The translations under genes were made by a program, and so were the position numbers. Source: Rhodopirellula sp. SM50 (lineage in GTDB: Bacteria; Planctomycetota; Planctomycetia; Pirellulales; Pirellulaceae). From it: DNA of 64,000 nucleotides. Below the pieces are notes generated by a model. That model was not told the DNA's origin and did not search any database. It worked only from the letters and a program-made list of their open reading frames with translations. This document shows, in pieces, positions 16,495-25,791 of the stretch; the first letter of the stretch is position 1, and each line of letters opens with the position of its first letter. The DNA is taken from contig NZ_NTFY01000060.1 in NCBI RefSeq assembly GCF_002289565.1, positions 186,001-250,000 on the forward strand. The letters run 5' to 3'.

Positions 16495-19137
16495 CTATTT
16501 CGACTCCTGTTTGATGGGCAGCAGTTGCAGAGCATCCAGAATCACAAATCCGACGGTTTTGGAATTGGTGATCTGAATGATCGTCTCCGTATCCGCCACA
16601 AGCTCCACTGTGTCGATCGGACGAAAGTGTTTGCCTTCGGGAAGTGAAACGGTTTGGTCGACCACGAAGTCTTTGCGCTGAGATCCCGACGAGACACTGA
16701 CGGGAACATTCTTCGCTCGGGTTTCATGAGCCGAATAAGCCATCAGCAACTGGTAGCGACCGGACTTCGGCGCCTGGAATCGAAAGGTTGCGGTCGCTTT
16801 TCCATCGCCTTTTGACGTCGAACCTCTTTCACCGCTGTAGACGTATCCGCGACCGATGTGTGGTGTGAAACTGGTTGAGCGCGTCCAGTTACCCGTCAGC
16901 TTCGCGCTGGCGTCGTCGAGGACGACCCCCGGAAGTGACTTTGGATTGATCGATCCGGAAGCAGAGGCCTCGCTCACGGCTCGCGTTTCCCGAGCCCCCG
17001 GAAGTGATTCCGGAGCTTCCGGCAGATCGGGCAAGTCCCCTGGCTCACGATATTGATAAACAAGCTGCGCCGCTTCACCCCGCGTAAGGTCTGCATCTGG
17101 ATTGGAATGCGCGGGGACTTTCTTCTTAAGCAGCCCGGAAAGGATTCTTACTGCCTGGGCGCCGTTTACCTTCTTGTCCGGGTGAGCGAGGGCGGTCCTA
17201 AAGTCCTCACTCGGTTCAAAGTCAAAGAACGGCCATTTGGACTGCGTTGAGTAATCGTAGAGCGTTTCGATGTATTTGTAGGCGGGATGCCCGCGCGGTA
17301 CGTCGGTGAAGTGTGAAGCTGTAATGCTGAGCGGAATCTGAAGTCCGTTCACAGCCATCTGGGAAAACTCGCCCATGGTGATCGGTTCATTGGGGCGGAA
17401 GCGGTAGGCATTCATTTCCAGACTACCCAAACCTTTGGACTTCGCGGCTGTGTTGTAATCATCGATATCCGGTCCGGCAACTGCGCCGAGCAGACTTAGC
17501 TTCTGCGCCGCAGTGAATGCAGGCGAATCCGCAGGAAGGTCGGTGTAGAAAATCAGGAGGCATCGCTGCTTTAAGAGTTCATCCTGGATTTGCTTCACGG
17601 GGACGTCTTTGAGTTCCTGCTTGTTGTCGATCGCCAGGGCGGCGGCAACCCCCGCGGCCTGTCCCAGCGCGGACCACACAGGCTCCATCCGCACGCTGCA
17701 GATTGCAACGTGTGTAGAGGAAAGACCCACTGGAAAAAGGATGCCGTTGTGCTGCCGAGGAACCAGTGTGCCGTAGGGAATCTGGTACGGCCCTGTTGCA
17801 TCATGCAGGTGAAGCGTGCCTTCCGCGGCGCCTGTTCCGTAAGGTGGTTCGTTTCGGCCGTCGGGACCTTGCACACGGTGTGCATCGATTCCATAGACTC
17901 CAATCGCAACCGAATCCGGAAGCAGCGGTCCGCGAAATCCGTCTCCGCGAAGATCCTTGTGCAGATCGCTTTCCGTTAGGGTGTAGAGTCCTTCGATGCG
18001 GCGACCCTGGCGAACATAGAGTCGGTACGGAAAGTTACCGTTGTCTTGAAACTCATCGTCGGGAAGACCGATGTTGGGCGAGCCTCCTTCGGTCTGAATG
18101 TAGTAAAGGTAGCCAAGGTCATGGTTGCGATAGATTTTTTCGATTTCTACGCGTTCCTCCCAGTCGGCTAAGACCCAGCGAGTGCCGTGGCCTACCAAAT
18201 CGCCTCCCCAATTGATACCCAGCAGATCAAATTTTCCATTGGGTATGATCGGCTTGCTGTTTGCTCTCCAGTCGTACTTTGCTGAGTCGTAGCCGGGCGG
18301 TGGTTCCCTCAGCCGATAGAGATGGTCGGGTCGGCCGTAATCCTTCGCGGTGATTCGGTAGGTGAATGCCTGTGACCTGTGGTCGGCTACACCGGTACTC
18401 TCCGGAAGGATCGTGGCGGGCAGTGTTCCCTTCACCCTGCGGAAATAGTTTGTGTAGATGTGTCCTGCGTGAGGCTCTTCCCTGGAGCGGGCTTCGCGTC
18501 CGATGCGGTATGGGATGTCTGCATATTCCGCCAGGTCTGCTTCATAGGTTGCGTCGATGATCACCTTGCCCGTGTAACTGTATTTTTCGCCAAGTGCTCC
18601 TTTGTTGTCGCGCTCGCGTGTGACCACACCCGTGACGCGATCGTCCTTCATTTTTACATCCACGGCCACATCGTTGAATCGCGTTGTGATCTTAGGGTGT
18701 TCGGCAACCATTTCCGCATAAATCCTGGCGGCCGTATGCGGCTCCCATGCCCGCCCCTCAGCGATATTCCAAACTCGACGCGGGTCTTGTTTCATGTGCG
18801 TCTGCACTAGAGGATCATCCGCCATCTCATTACGGTGGTACGCTTTGACGCGCTGGCGGAATTCCTCCATCACTCCGCTATTCGATTCCACATACTTGTC
18901 ATCCAGTCTCAACACGCCTGAAGAGAGCACGCCTCCGAGGACGGGCGTCTGCTCGATGATGATCACTGTTTTGTCGGCACGCGCAGCAGCGATGGCCGCT
19001 GCGACTCCGGCAGGTGTACCGCCGATGACAACGACGTCATAATCGTGATCAGGCTCTGCAGCCGAAGCGATGGTCGTGGCGAGCAACACGAGGACGGGGA
19101 GCGTTTTCAATCGTTTGTAAATCATTGGGGACTTCAT
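16495..19137 (-). CDS. FAD-dependent oxidoreductase with S-layer-like and golvesin-type domains
   Basis: 880 residues with a signal peptide ending near SAAEP. A Rossmann FAD-binding start (VVVIGGTPAGVAAAIAAA, about 35-53) opens an FAD_oxidored domain to about residue 540. Next comes an S-layer-homology-like part (about 560-700; RPNEPITMGEFSQMA, HFTDVPRGHPAYKYIETL), a Pro/Glu/Ser linker and a golvesin/xanthan-lyase-type beta-sandwich (about 745-880; GRYQLLMAYSAHETRAKNVP, ILDALQLLP). The linker stretch RETRAVSEAS is encoded by a REP-like sequence (16968-16990). The protein is exported, so the FAD enzyme probably works outside the cytoplasm on a carbohydrate or a surface component; the substrate is unknown. 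The upstream sulfatase frame overlaps its start only because that gene lost its stop. Confidence 0.92.
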   Translation of the reverse strand: MKSPMIYKRLKTLPVLVLLATTIASAAEPDHDYDVVVIGGTPAGVAAAIAAARADKTVIIIEQTPVLGGVLSSGVLRLDDKYVESNSGVMEEFRQRVKAYHRNEMADDPLVQTHMKQDPRRVWNIAEGRAWEPHTAARIYAEMVAEHPKITTRFNDVAVDVKMKDDRVTGVVTRERDNKGALGEKYSYTGKVIIDATYEADLAEYADIPYRIGREARSREEPHAGHIYTNYFRRVKGTLPATILPESTGVADHRSQAFTYRITAKDYGRPDHLYRLREPPPGYDSAKYDWRANSKPIIPNGKFDLLGINWGGDLVGHGTRWVLADWEERVEIEKIYRNHDLGYLYYIQTEGGSPNIGLPDDEFQDNGNFPYRLYVRQGRRIEGLYTLTESDLHKDLRGDGFRGPLLPDSVAIGVYGIDAHRVQGPDGRNEPPYGTGAAEGTLHLHDATGPYQIPYGTLVPRQHNGILFPVGLSSTHVAICSVRMEPVWSALGQAAGVAAALAIDNKQELKDVPVKQIQDELLKQRCLLIFYTDLPADSPAFTAAQKLSLLGAVAGPDIDDYNTAAKSKGLGSLEMNAYRFRPNEPITMGEFSQMAVNGLQIPLSITASHFTDVPRGHPAYKYIETLYDYSTQSKWPFFDFEPSEDFRTALAHPDKKVNGAQAVRILSGLLKKKVPAHSNPDADLTRGEAAQLVYQYREPGDLPDLPEAPESLPGARETRAVSEASASGSINPKSLPGVVLDDASAKLTGNWTRSTSFTPHIGRGYVYSGERGSTSKGDGKATATFRFQAPKSGRYQLLMAYSAHETRAKNVPVSVSSGSQRKDFVVDQTVSLPEGKHFRPIDTVELVADTETIIQITNSKTVGFVILDALQLLPIKQESK
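16968..16990. repeat. REP-like repeat in the linker of the FAD/golvesin gene
   Basis: CCTCGCTCACGGCTCGCGTTTCC is a degenerate relative of the repeat at 20490-20511 and 62311-62333. It encodes part of the linker between the S-layer-like and golvesin-type domains. Confidence 0.45.
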
Positions 19138-20452
19138 TTCTTAAGTTTATTGCCCCGCTGGGGCGCGTTGGTTTTCGGAAGATACCCGCCGTAGTGGACG
19201 AGGTCACGAGTCCTTTTCCCCGGGGACTCGTGACCTCGTCCACTACTGGCACCGTCTCATCTGCCGCACGACTTACTCCGTCCGGCACACTGATGATCAG
19301 CGGCACACGCGTCGTGCGTTCCCAGAGCGAGAACTTCGACCAGCGCTGTTTCTCGCCGAGGTGGTAGCCGTGATCGGAGAAGAGAACAACGATGGTGTTC
19401 GCCGCATGCGGCCCGTTGTCGAGCGCATCGAGAACTCGGCCGAGTTGTTCGTCGGTCCACCGAATGCAGGCGAGGTAAGCGTGTACCGCCTCTTCCCAGC
19501 GACCGTTCTTGCGCATCCAGTCGTGCGTCGGGATCTTTTCATTGCTTAGCGACACCTTGCGCGCAGCGTCGGGGATGTCGCTCCAGTCATCGTCGTCAAC
19601 GCGCGGTAGTTGCACGTCTTCAAAGCGGTCGTAAACCCGACGCGGCGGAAAGAACGGCACGTGCGGGCGGTAGAAACCGAAGGCGAGCAAAAACGGCTTG
19701 TCGTGCTTACTCTTAAGTTGCTCTGTGACCCAGGTGGCCGTAACGCGATCGGTGAACTTCGTTTCATCATAGTCCTGGGGTCCGAAGTCCCAAATACCGT
19801 GCCACTGTTTTGGTTTGTCGTAAACCTTTTGGTCGAGACCTTTGAGCCACTGCCCCAGACGTGGTCCGACAACTTGAAAATGCTTTTGAATCACTGTGCC
19901 GCCATGAAACACCTTGCCCGCGGTCAACGTTTTGTATCCACTGGCCGCAAAGTGCGCAGGCAAACTGACATGTGACTTCAGAAACTTCGGCTCTTTCGAG
20001 ACGGGATACGATCCTTCCCACCACTTGCCGCTCTGGTGACTGACGTAGCCTTGCTTTGTCAGCCACTGCGGCAGAGCGCCCGTCTTGTCGATGTGGGAAA
20101 TCAACAGTTCACGCGCATCCTTGCCCGCTTTCTCGGAATGAACTTTGTTGGCGAGTGTGTTGGCCGGATCGTTGCCGGTCGTTTTGTTCTGATGCGAATA
20201 GAGACCGGTGATCAACGTCATCAGCGAAGGGCGGCACAATGCGGTTGGAACATAACCTCGCCGAAACAACGCGCTTTCTCGAGCGAGCTGGTCGAGGTTC
20301 GGCGTTTCGATTTCCGGATGCCCCATGAAACCATAGTCGGTGTAGCCCTGATCGTCGGACAGAATCAGAACGACATTGGGCGGTGCGGGATCAGCCGCGA
20401 CTGCAGTCGTCACCAGTGAAAGAAATGGAAGCAGGTACAGGAAGTTCTTCAT
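19049..20452 (-). pseudogene. sulfatase truncated at its C-terminus by a palindromic repeat
   Basis: The N-terminal 400 residues are an intact sulfatase start: signal peptide (MKNFLYLLPFLSLVTTAVA), NVVLILSDDQGYTDYGFMG metal site, ALCRPSLMTLITG carrying the formylglycine cysteine near residue 70, and HGYHLGEKQRWSKFSLWERT. This resembles iduronate-2-sulfatase-type enzymes. After TRVPLIISVPDG the frame enters a perfect 23-bp inverted repeat (19191-19246), reads unrelated sequence and stops at 19049, 89 bp inside the next gene. The usual C-terminal subdomain (roughly 80-120 residues) is missing. Whether the stump folds is doubtful. Confidence 0.8.
19191..19246. repeat. perfect 23-bp inverted repeat breaking the sulfatase gene
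   Basis: Arms at 19191-19213 and 19224-19246 (start GTAGTGGACGAGGTCACGAG) are identical in inverted form, with a 10-nt loop. The sulfatase homology ends just before it on the minus strand. Confidence 0.85.
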
Positions 20453-21533
20453 ATCGCATGTACGAGTTTGTGTGTGACAGTTTCTTGGTAACCCGACGCG
20501 TTAGCGAGGGACAAGGCATCTCTTTTTCGTAATCATTGACGCCGACATACAACGCATCGAATGCCCATACCATTCCATTGACCGCTCGAATATCGGCGGG
20601 CACTGGTTGAACGTCGGCCGCGCTCAACGTCTCCCCACTAGCCGGCGGAGTGATGCGATACAGCCCGCCGTATTGATCGCTAACCAGCAACCGGCCTTTG
20701 TTGTCTGTACACAGATTGACCCACGATCCGTGTGTGTCGCCGGGAACGGAATACAGCAGTTCGGCTTTGAATCCCTTGGCAACTTTGATGCGATCGATCG
20801 GAGTCGCCTTGTTGCCGGCTTTCACAGTCACCGCGTCGATTGCGGCCTTCGCAGCTTTGCCTTTGAGATGACGCAGCTGGATGTCTTTGAACTCGACCGT
20901 CATGGGTGCCCCGGCGTGAAGCTGCAGCGCGAGAATGCCTTTTCGTTTGGCTTCCGGATGGTTGTCGGTCAGGTCCATCGTGGTGACGCCGTTTACTTGA
21001 TGAATCTGCCGGTTGCCGACCGCGATGATGGTCAGTTCATTCCATTCCTTGTCGACGAGTTTTTGATCCTTGTCGCCAACCTCACCAACCACCTTTGGTT
21101 TACCGTTCTTGCCGACGACGACACGCTGAAAACGTTTCGCTACAATCCCTCGCCACTTTTCTGCATACAGCATTCCATAAAACTCAGGCTTCGGATGTAG
21201 ATCGGCCTGATAACCTTTGGCGACAAAATCCTCGGGATTTCCGACCAGTTCGCTGCGGTATTGAACGCCCGAGTTGTTGCCTGAAAAACGGACCTTTGTC
21301 TTAAACACGAAGTCGCCGACCTCACTGCCTTGCCAGACCAGGAACGTGTTGCCTTTGGTCGGCTTGTCGTTCGTCGTCTGTCCGAAGATGGCGCCGTCTT
21401 TGACCGACCAGAATTCAGACTTCCCGGCCCAACCGGAAAGGTCTTTGCCATTGAAGAGCGATTGGAATTCCTGAGCATTGGCGGTGGTAGCTGCAAGAAC
21501 GGGCAGCAGCATCAGTGTCGCAAACAATTTCAT
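20391..21533 (-). pseudogene. DUF1080 (3-keto-disaccharide hydrolase) fused to a truncated dehydrogenase-type propeller
   Basis: Start ATG 21533 is chosen because MKLFATLMLLPVLAATTANA is a signal peptide; an in-frame ATG at 21587 would place 18 residues before it. Counting from 21533, residues 20-215 are a DUF1080 / 3-keto-disaccharide hydrolase domain (SLFNGKDLSGW, NNSGVQYRSE, WNELTIIAVGNRQIHQVNG). From about 245 a membrane-bound-dehydrogenase-type propeller begins (KGFKAELLYSVPGDTHGSWV, ALYVGVNDYEKEM). The propeller stops abruptly near base 20517, at a REP-like repeat, and about 40 unrelated residues follow, running into the start of the sulfatase gene. The complete architecture would be far longer. 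The DUF1080 domain itself looks intact and might still be made. Confidence 0.75.
20490..20511. repeat. REP-like repeat at the break in the DUF1080/dehydrogenase gene
   Basis: AACCCGACGCGTTAGCGAGG, the clearest copy of the repeat family also seen at 12696-12720, 16968-16990 and 62311-62333. It lies a few bases past the last codon of recognisable propeller sequence. Confidence 0.65.
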
Positions 21534-21783
21534 AGGTCTAGCAAATGCCTTGTTGAATGGTGAGATTCTTTTGTTTTGGTGATTCATATTCGATTTTCAT
21601 GACCAGCCACTCTCACTCGCTACCGTTCCCTGGAATATTCAACGCTGAAATCCTGGCGATTTTGCAGATTAGCCTCCCACGGCGGGAACAGGCTCCAAGC
21701 CTTCCATTTCAAAACAGTGGATCGCTCATTTCATTGTTCATTTTCTCTCAGATTGTCCGTAGTTCAGTGACCCGTTCCCGGAT

Positions 21784-22005
21784 TCAAATCGAGTACGGAG
21801 CGCGTCGTTTGTAATTGCGCATCCGATTGGCTTCGGCGTCATTCACGAAGCTTTCAGTCTTCGGATTAAACGTGACTTTGCGACCGAGCTTCCAACTGAT
21901 CGCGGCCGCAAAGTACGCCACGTGTCCGGCGTACGGCGGTTGAGTTGCACACTGGCTTTCTGCAAGTTCAGGATGAAAAGCGCAGGCAGCACCATCATGG
22001 CCAGC
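21784..22005 (-). pseudogene. C-terminal relic of a Gfo/Idh/MocA-type oxidoreductase
   Basis: The minus strand carries about 73 codons ending in a stop at 21784. They read through ACAFHPELAESQ, PPYAGHVAYFAAAISWKLGR and KVTFNPKTESFVNDAEANRM to KRRAPYSI. This is the usual C-terminal end of planctomycete Gfo/Idh/MocA oxidoreductases (xAISWKLGRKVTFxPKTESFxxDxEAN). The Rossmann domain and start are absent. Confidence 0.65.
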
Positions 22006-22050
22006 TTGCTTTCCTCATGGGAACACGCCTTAAGGAGCAGGGATTGGGCT

Positions 22051-22095
22051 GGGTTCTCAATCTGACTTCTCTCTCCGCCTCATTGTCGGAGCTGG
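22051..22095. repeat. 45-nt dispersed repeat, copy 1
   Basis: GGGTTCTCAATCTGACTTCT followed by a CTCCG...CGGAG hairpin. Matches 63260-63304 at 42 of 45 positions, same orientation. Confidence 0.8.
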
Positions 22096-22190
22096 ATCCA
22101 CCACGGTTTCGAGATAAGTTTTAAGACGCGTGTGTAGTTGCTTGGCTTTGTCGGCATGCGTCTTGGACAGATCAAGCTCTTCGGCGATAG
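22057..22190 (-). pseudogene. probable C-terminal relic of a sulfatase
   Basis: The minus strand reads AIAEELDLSKTHADKAKQLH and TRLKTYLETVVDPAP before stopping at 22057. The pattern matches the last helix of sulfatases (DLSExxN...KAxELHxRLxxYL). No active-site region is present, and the segment is cut by the 164-nt structured repeat at 22197. The final residues are encoded by the 45-nt dispersed repeat. Confidence 0.5.
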
Positions 22191-22196
22191 CGACGG

Positions 22197-22360
22197 CAGC
22201 ATGTAGCTGCGGGCGTGAGCCCGCAGATCCGGTAGAAAACACATCGAGAGCCGCGAAGCGGCGGCAGCAAACTCACACGATTTAGCCTGCTGCCGCCGCT
22301 TCGCGGCTTTTGCGTCTGTTTTGTTCAATTCCCACGGCTGGCGCCGTGGGCTACATGCTG
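22197..22360. repeat. 164-nt three-hairpin cloverleaf repeat
   Basis: A closing stem CAGCATGTAG/CTACATGCTG (22197-22206 with 22351-22360) encloses three perfect hairpins: CTGCGGGC/GCCCGCAG (22207-22226), a 21-bp pair (22249-22269 with 22288-22308, core CCGCGAAGCGGCGGCAGC) and CCCACGGC/GCCGTGGG (22331-22350). All stems are perfect. It probably represents either a mobile non-autonomous repeat or a structured RNA. Confidence 0.8.
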
Positions 22361-22468
22361 TCGCGGCTTCGTCGCTGAGAACGCGCAGCATCAAAACTTA
22401 CGCGTCAGGTTACCTCGTTCAACGCCTCTCTCGCTTCCGAAACGATCTGTTTGTGACGACGCGTTTGA

Positions 22469-25400
22469 TCATCTCTCTGACTGCGAACTTCTCTCCAGCG
22501 CCACCCCATCGATTGAGGCAAAGGTTCTCTTCATCTGACTGCGGACTACCGCATGATCACCTTGACTCTCCGGTCGGTTTTCAGGGCTGCCCAACTCATT
22601 CACCCTGGTCAGCTTTCCTTTATCGGTATAGATCCATTCCCTGGTTCTGATTTGTCGATTGTTCTTGTACTCGATGTGAACCCATTCTCTGGAAGGTTGT
22701 TCTTTGCCCAGGAGCTGCGGCAGGAAGCTCTGCCCGTGAACGCGTTGCATCGGTTTCGGCGCCGAAGCAATGTCAAGGAACGTGGGCAGGAAATCCGCCA
22801 GCTCGACGAGGTCGTCACATTGCGTTCCGGGATTTATCGTCTCCGGCCAACTGACGATCAAGGGCACGCGCGAGCCCCGGTCGGTCATCGTCATCTTGCC
22901 GCCCTTGATTTTGCTGCGGTTCTCTCCCCAGACGGAAGTCACGGGGCCATGCGTGCCGTTGTCCGCGCAGAAGATAACGATCGTGTTCTTACTGATGCCC
23001 AGCTCATCCACGGCATTCACCAGCCGACCGACATTCTTGTCCAGGTACTCGACCATCTCGGGAAAACACTCCGGGCCGCTCTTCTGTTTGGAATCGGGCA
23101 AAGCATTGGTCTTCGGACCGCCGGGGACTCTGATGTAGGGAGTATGAACCAATAAGGCCGGGTAATAGACCAGAAACGGACCGTTTTTTTTTCGTTTCAT
23201 GAAATCGATCATGAAGTCTGCTAAAACGTCCGGGCCAAATTGCTCGGCAATCGATTCTTCTTCAATCCTGCCATTCACGCGGAAATGCGGCTTGTAGTAG
23301 CGTGATCTCTTGGTGCCATTGCGGTCAAACATTTGCCAAAGGCAATATTCATCGAAGCCGAACGCCTTGACCGTATCGTTGCGTTCCAGCCAGGAGACAT
23401 TCCATTTCCCGGCGATCGCGGTGGCGTAACCCGCCTTCTTCAGTTGGTTGGCAAAACTGTTGAACTTTGCCGGGTCCAGGCAGGTGTCATCATCCCACTT
23501 GCTCAGAACATGTGTGACGCCCGTGAAGCCCGGATAGGTGCCCGTCATGATTTCAGCTCGCGATGGAGAGCAAGCTGGGTTGGCAAAGCAATGGGTAAAC
23601 AACATCCCGCCCGTTGCCAGCTTGTCGAGATGTGGCGTCCGGACACCGCGGCCTCCGTAGGCACTGAGCGCTTCGATTCCCAGGTCGTCGGCAAAGATCA
23701 ATACGATGTTGGGTTTGTCTTGCGGCAGATGCCCGAGTGGTGTTCGTTCTACTTTCTTCCTTGGCGTCGGGGCTTCTTTTTTCCTGAGTGACGCTTCCCA
23801 ATCATCATGCTCCGCTTTGAATTTCTGGAAGGCTGTGTACTCTTCGGTCGAGATCTGGCCGTCGGAGTTCGTGTCGATATGCGGGAACAGCCATTCCCAT
23901 CCCTTCTTCTGCTGATTCCATTCGTCGTGAGACTTCCAGCTTGCCAACTGGTCAGGCTTTTTCTGATCCTCGATCGGACCTTGGATCCGTTCAAGTTTCT
24001 GATCCAGCGCGTCAAGCTTCTGTCGGAGCTTGTTGTAGGGCACGTCCTGCACGGGAATCTCGGCGTCGACTGCCATGGCAGCGGCCACGCCCGCGGATTC
24101 CCCGAGAATCATCCACACGGGCTCCATGCGAAGAGACGTGAATGCGATATGGCTGGCCGAAACGCAAACGGGCACGAGCAGGTTGTCGCACTCTCCCTTC
24201 CGCGGCACGATGGCTTCGTAGGGAATCTTGTAGCTGCCGTTGTACTTTCCGTTGTCCAGGTAGACGATGGAAAACGCACCGCCTTGCACAGCGATTTTGC
24301 CATCCTGCACGACCACTGCGTACGGCCAATCGTCGACCCCATAGGCGGCGAGGGCAACCGTATGAGGCGGCTCGGTCTTGCCCTCGAGGTCCTTTTGCGT
24401 AACGACGTACGATGACACCATCCGGCGGGCTTGGCGAACATAAAGCTGGCTTGGCCAACCACCGGTCTCATCAAAAGGGCCCCTCCTGAAGGTAGTTTTC
24501 AACGCATGTTGCTTCATGCGTTTAGGCGCCATCGGGTCGGTTTTTGCGAAGTGGATCGAGTTGATCAGGAACTCCTGATGGAACTTCCAGATCCGTGACC
24601 GCGTCGCCCAATCACCGTTCGGGTAGTCGTCGTTGCAGCCGTAGACGGTGGAACCCATCAGGTTGCGATTCGATTGGGCGCCTCCTACGAATGGCGCCCT
24701 TTTTTGCACCGTGATCTTGTCGAGTGTGGTTCGCATCTTTCGACTTGAGAAGATGTCGACACCATCGCGAACGGCTCGGCGGTAGACTTCAAATTCGGCT
24801 GGATCATAATTCGTCGGCTCGGGGATCGGGATGCCTTTGCCGCTCATGTCGAACTCGTATCGGAAGCAGTAACCCATCGACAACGCGTCAGCGCTGCCCA
24901 AGGGACCGATCTTTCGATCTTGAACGAACGGGATCAATCCACTCTCTGGTTTCCCGGGTTCGACGTAGGGGTCGATGTCGTGAACCCAAAGACTCGGACG
25001 CACCCCGGCAAGCGATTCGTCGTAGTGCTCCCGCGACTCGCGGCCCCAGGTGTAGCTGACGCCGCTCATCGCGAGTAAGTCGCCCTCGTAAGAGCAATCA
25101 ATGAACACCTTCGCGGAGACCGTGATGGCGTTGCGCTTTTCCGGCTCGGGAATGGGGCAGCCAGTTTCATCGACTGGGGCGTAGTCGAGGGTGATGGACC
25201 GGATGGAATTGCCCTGCTTGTTCTCAGCGTTGGCCTCGTTCAGGGCAATGGGTCGCTGGCGTGTCGGCGAGTCGATGGTGGCGTCCCCGACTTGGACTGT
25301 GCCCAGGCGGTGGTCGTAGATCACGGTGATGCCGCGGTCCTCAACCGCCCGCTTGAAGCGGTCGCGATACTGTTTGTTGCCGATGCCCTGTATGGCATGC

Positions 25401-25714
25401 CCACCATGATGCTTCTGTTCCTGCACATCCACCCCATCCATCAGGATCTTGTAGGTCGAGCCGCCGACCGTATTTCCTTTACCCCAGTCCAGATGGTTGA
25501 TCCCTCCACCAGTCATGCCACCAAGCCAGCGACTGGGCTCGACAATGATCACGTCGGCCCCTTCTTTTTCAGCGGCCAGGGCCGCCATGACGCCACTCGC
25601 TGTGCCGCCATACACACAGACGTCTACCTCGTGACGCGTGACCTCTGCGGCCAGACAGTTTTGCCAGACCAGCAGAATGCTGAAAACAATGGTAAAAGCG
25701 AGGTGGAGTTTCAT
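22469..25714 (-). CDS. fusion of FAD-dependent oxidoreductase, EF-hand and sulfatase
   Basis: 1081 residues with a signal peptide. The N-terminal 590 residues are an FAD_oxidored enzyme (VCVYGGTASGVMAALAAEKE near 30-50; LGGMTGGGINHLDWG; SASHIAFTSLRMEPVWMILG). One EF-hand follows near 610-625 (DTNSDGQISTEEY), then a basic linker and a full sulfatase from about 670 (NIVLIFADDLG; ACSPSRAEIMTG with the formylglycine cysteine near 714, canonical CxPSR; GKWNVSW; VIFCADNGTHG). The two enzymes are normally separate genes and the frame is unbroken across the join. Last gene of a likely operon with the ECF/FecR pair upstream (77-bp gap). Probably a secreted two-activity protein acting on sulfated glycans; the pairing of activities is inferred. 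Confidence 0.92.
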   Translation of the reverse strand: MKLHLAFTIVFSILLVWQNCLAAEVTRHEVDVCVYGGTASGVMAALAAEKEGADVIIVEPSRWLGGMTGGGINHLDWGKGNTVGGSTYKILMDGVDVQEQKHHGGHAIQGIGNKQYRDRFKRAVEDRGITVIYDHRLGTVQVGDATIDSPTRQRPIALNEANAENKQGNSIRSITLDYAPVDETGCPIPEPEKRNAITVSAKVFIDCSYEGDLLAMSGVSYTWGRESREHYDESLAGVRPSLWVHDIDPYVEPGKPESGLIPFVQDRKIGPLGSADALSMGYCFRYEFDMSGKGIPIPEPTNYDPAEFEVYRRAVRDGVDIFSSRKMRTTLDKITVQKRAPFVGGAQSNRNLMGSTVYGCNDDYPNGDWATRSRIWKFHQEFLINSIHFAKTDPMAPKRMKQHALKTTFRRGPFDETGGWPSQLYVRQARRMVSSYVVTQKDLEGKTEPPHTVALAAYGVDDWPYAVVVQDGKIAVQGGAFSIVYLDNGKYNGSYKIPYEAIVPRKGECDNLLVPVCVSASHIAFTSLRMEPVWMILGESAGVAAAMAVDAEIPVQDVPYNKLRQKLDALDQKLERIQGPIEDQKKPDQLASWKSHDEWNQQKKGWEWLFPHIDTNSDGQISTEEYTAFQKFKAEHDDWEASLRKKEAPTPRKKVERTPLGHLPQDKPNIVLIFADDLGIEALSAYGGRGVRTPHLDKLATGGMLFTHCFANPACSPSRAEIMTGTYPGFTGVTHVLSKWDDDTCLDPAKFNSFANQLKKAGYATAIAGKWNVSWLERNDTVKAFGFDEYCLWQMFDRNGTKRSRYYKPHFRVNGRIEEESIAEQFGPDVLADFMIDFMKRKKNGPFLVYYPALLVHTPYIRVPGGPKTNALPDSKQKSGPECFPEMVEYLDKNVGRLVNAVDELGISKNTIVIFCADNGTHGPVTSVWGENRSKIKGGKMTMTDRGSRVPLIVSWPETINPGTQCDDLVELADFLPTFLDIASAPKPMQRVHGQSFLPQLLGKEQPSREWVHIEYKNNRQIRTREWIYTDKGKLTRVNELGSPENRPESQGDHAVVRSQMKRTFASIDGVALERSSQSER

Positions 25715-25791
25715 GAGTTTGATTTACCTGATCGTTCCAAGGCGTAAGGAGATTCCTGTGCAGCGAGATGCTTCGTGCCTTTGTGTGAGAT

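Noticed and set aside
16495-19137. Calling the FAD/golvesin gene a pseudogene because a sulfatase frame overlaps its start
   Set aside because: The overlap comes from the sulfatase losing its own stop; the FAD gene has an intact signal peptide and all domains.
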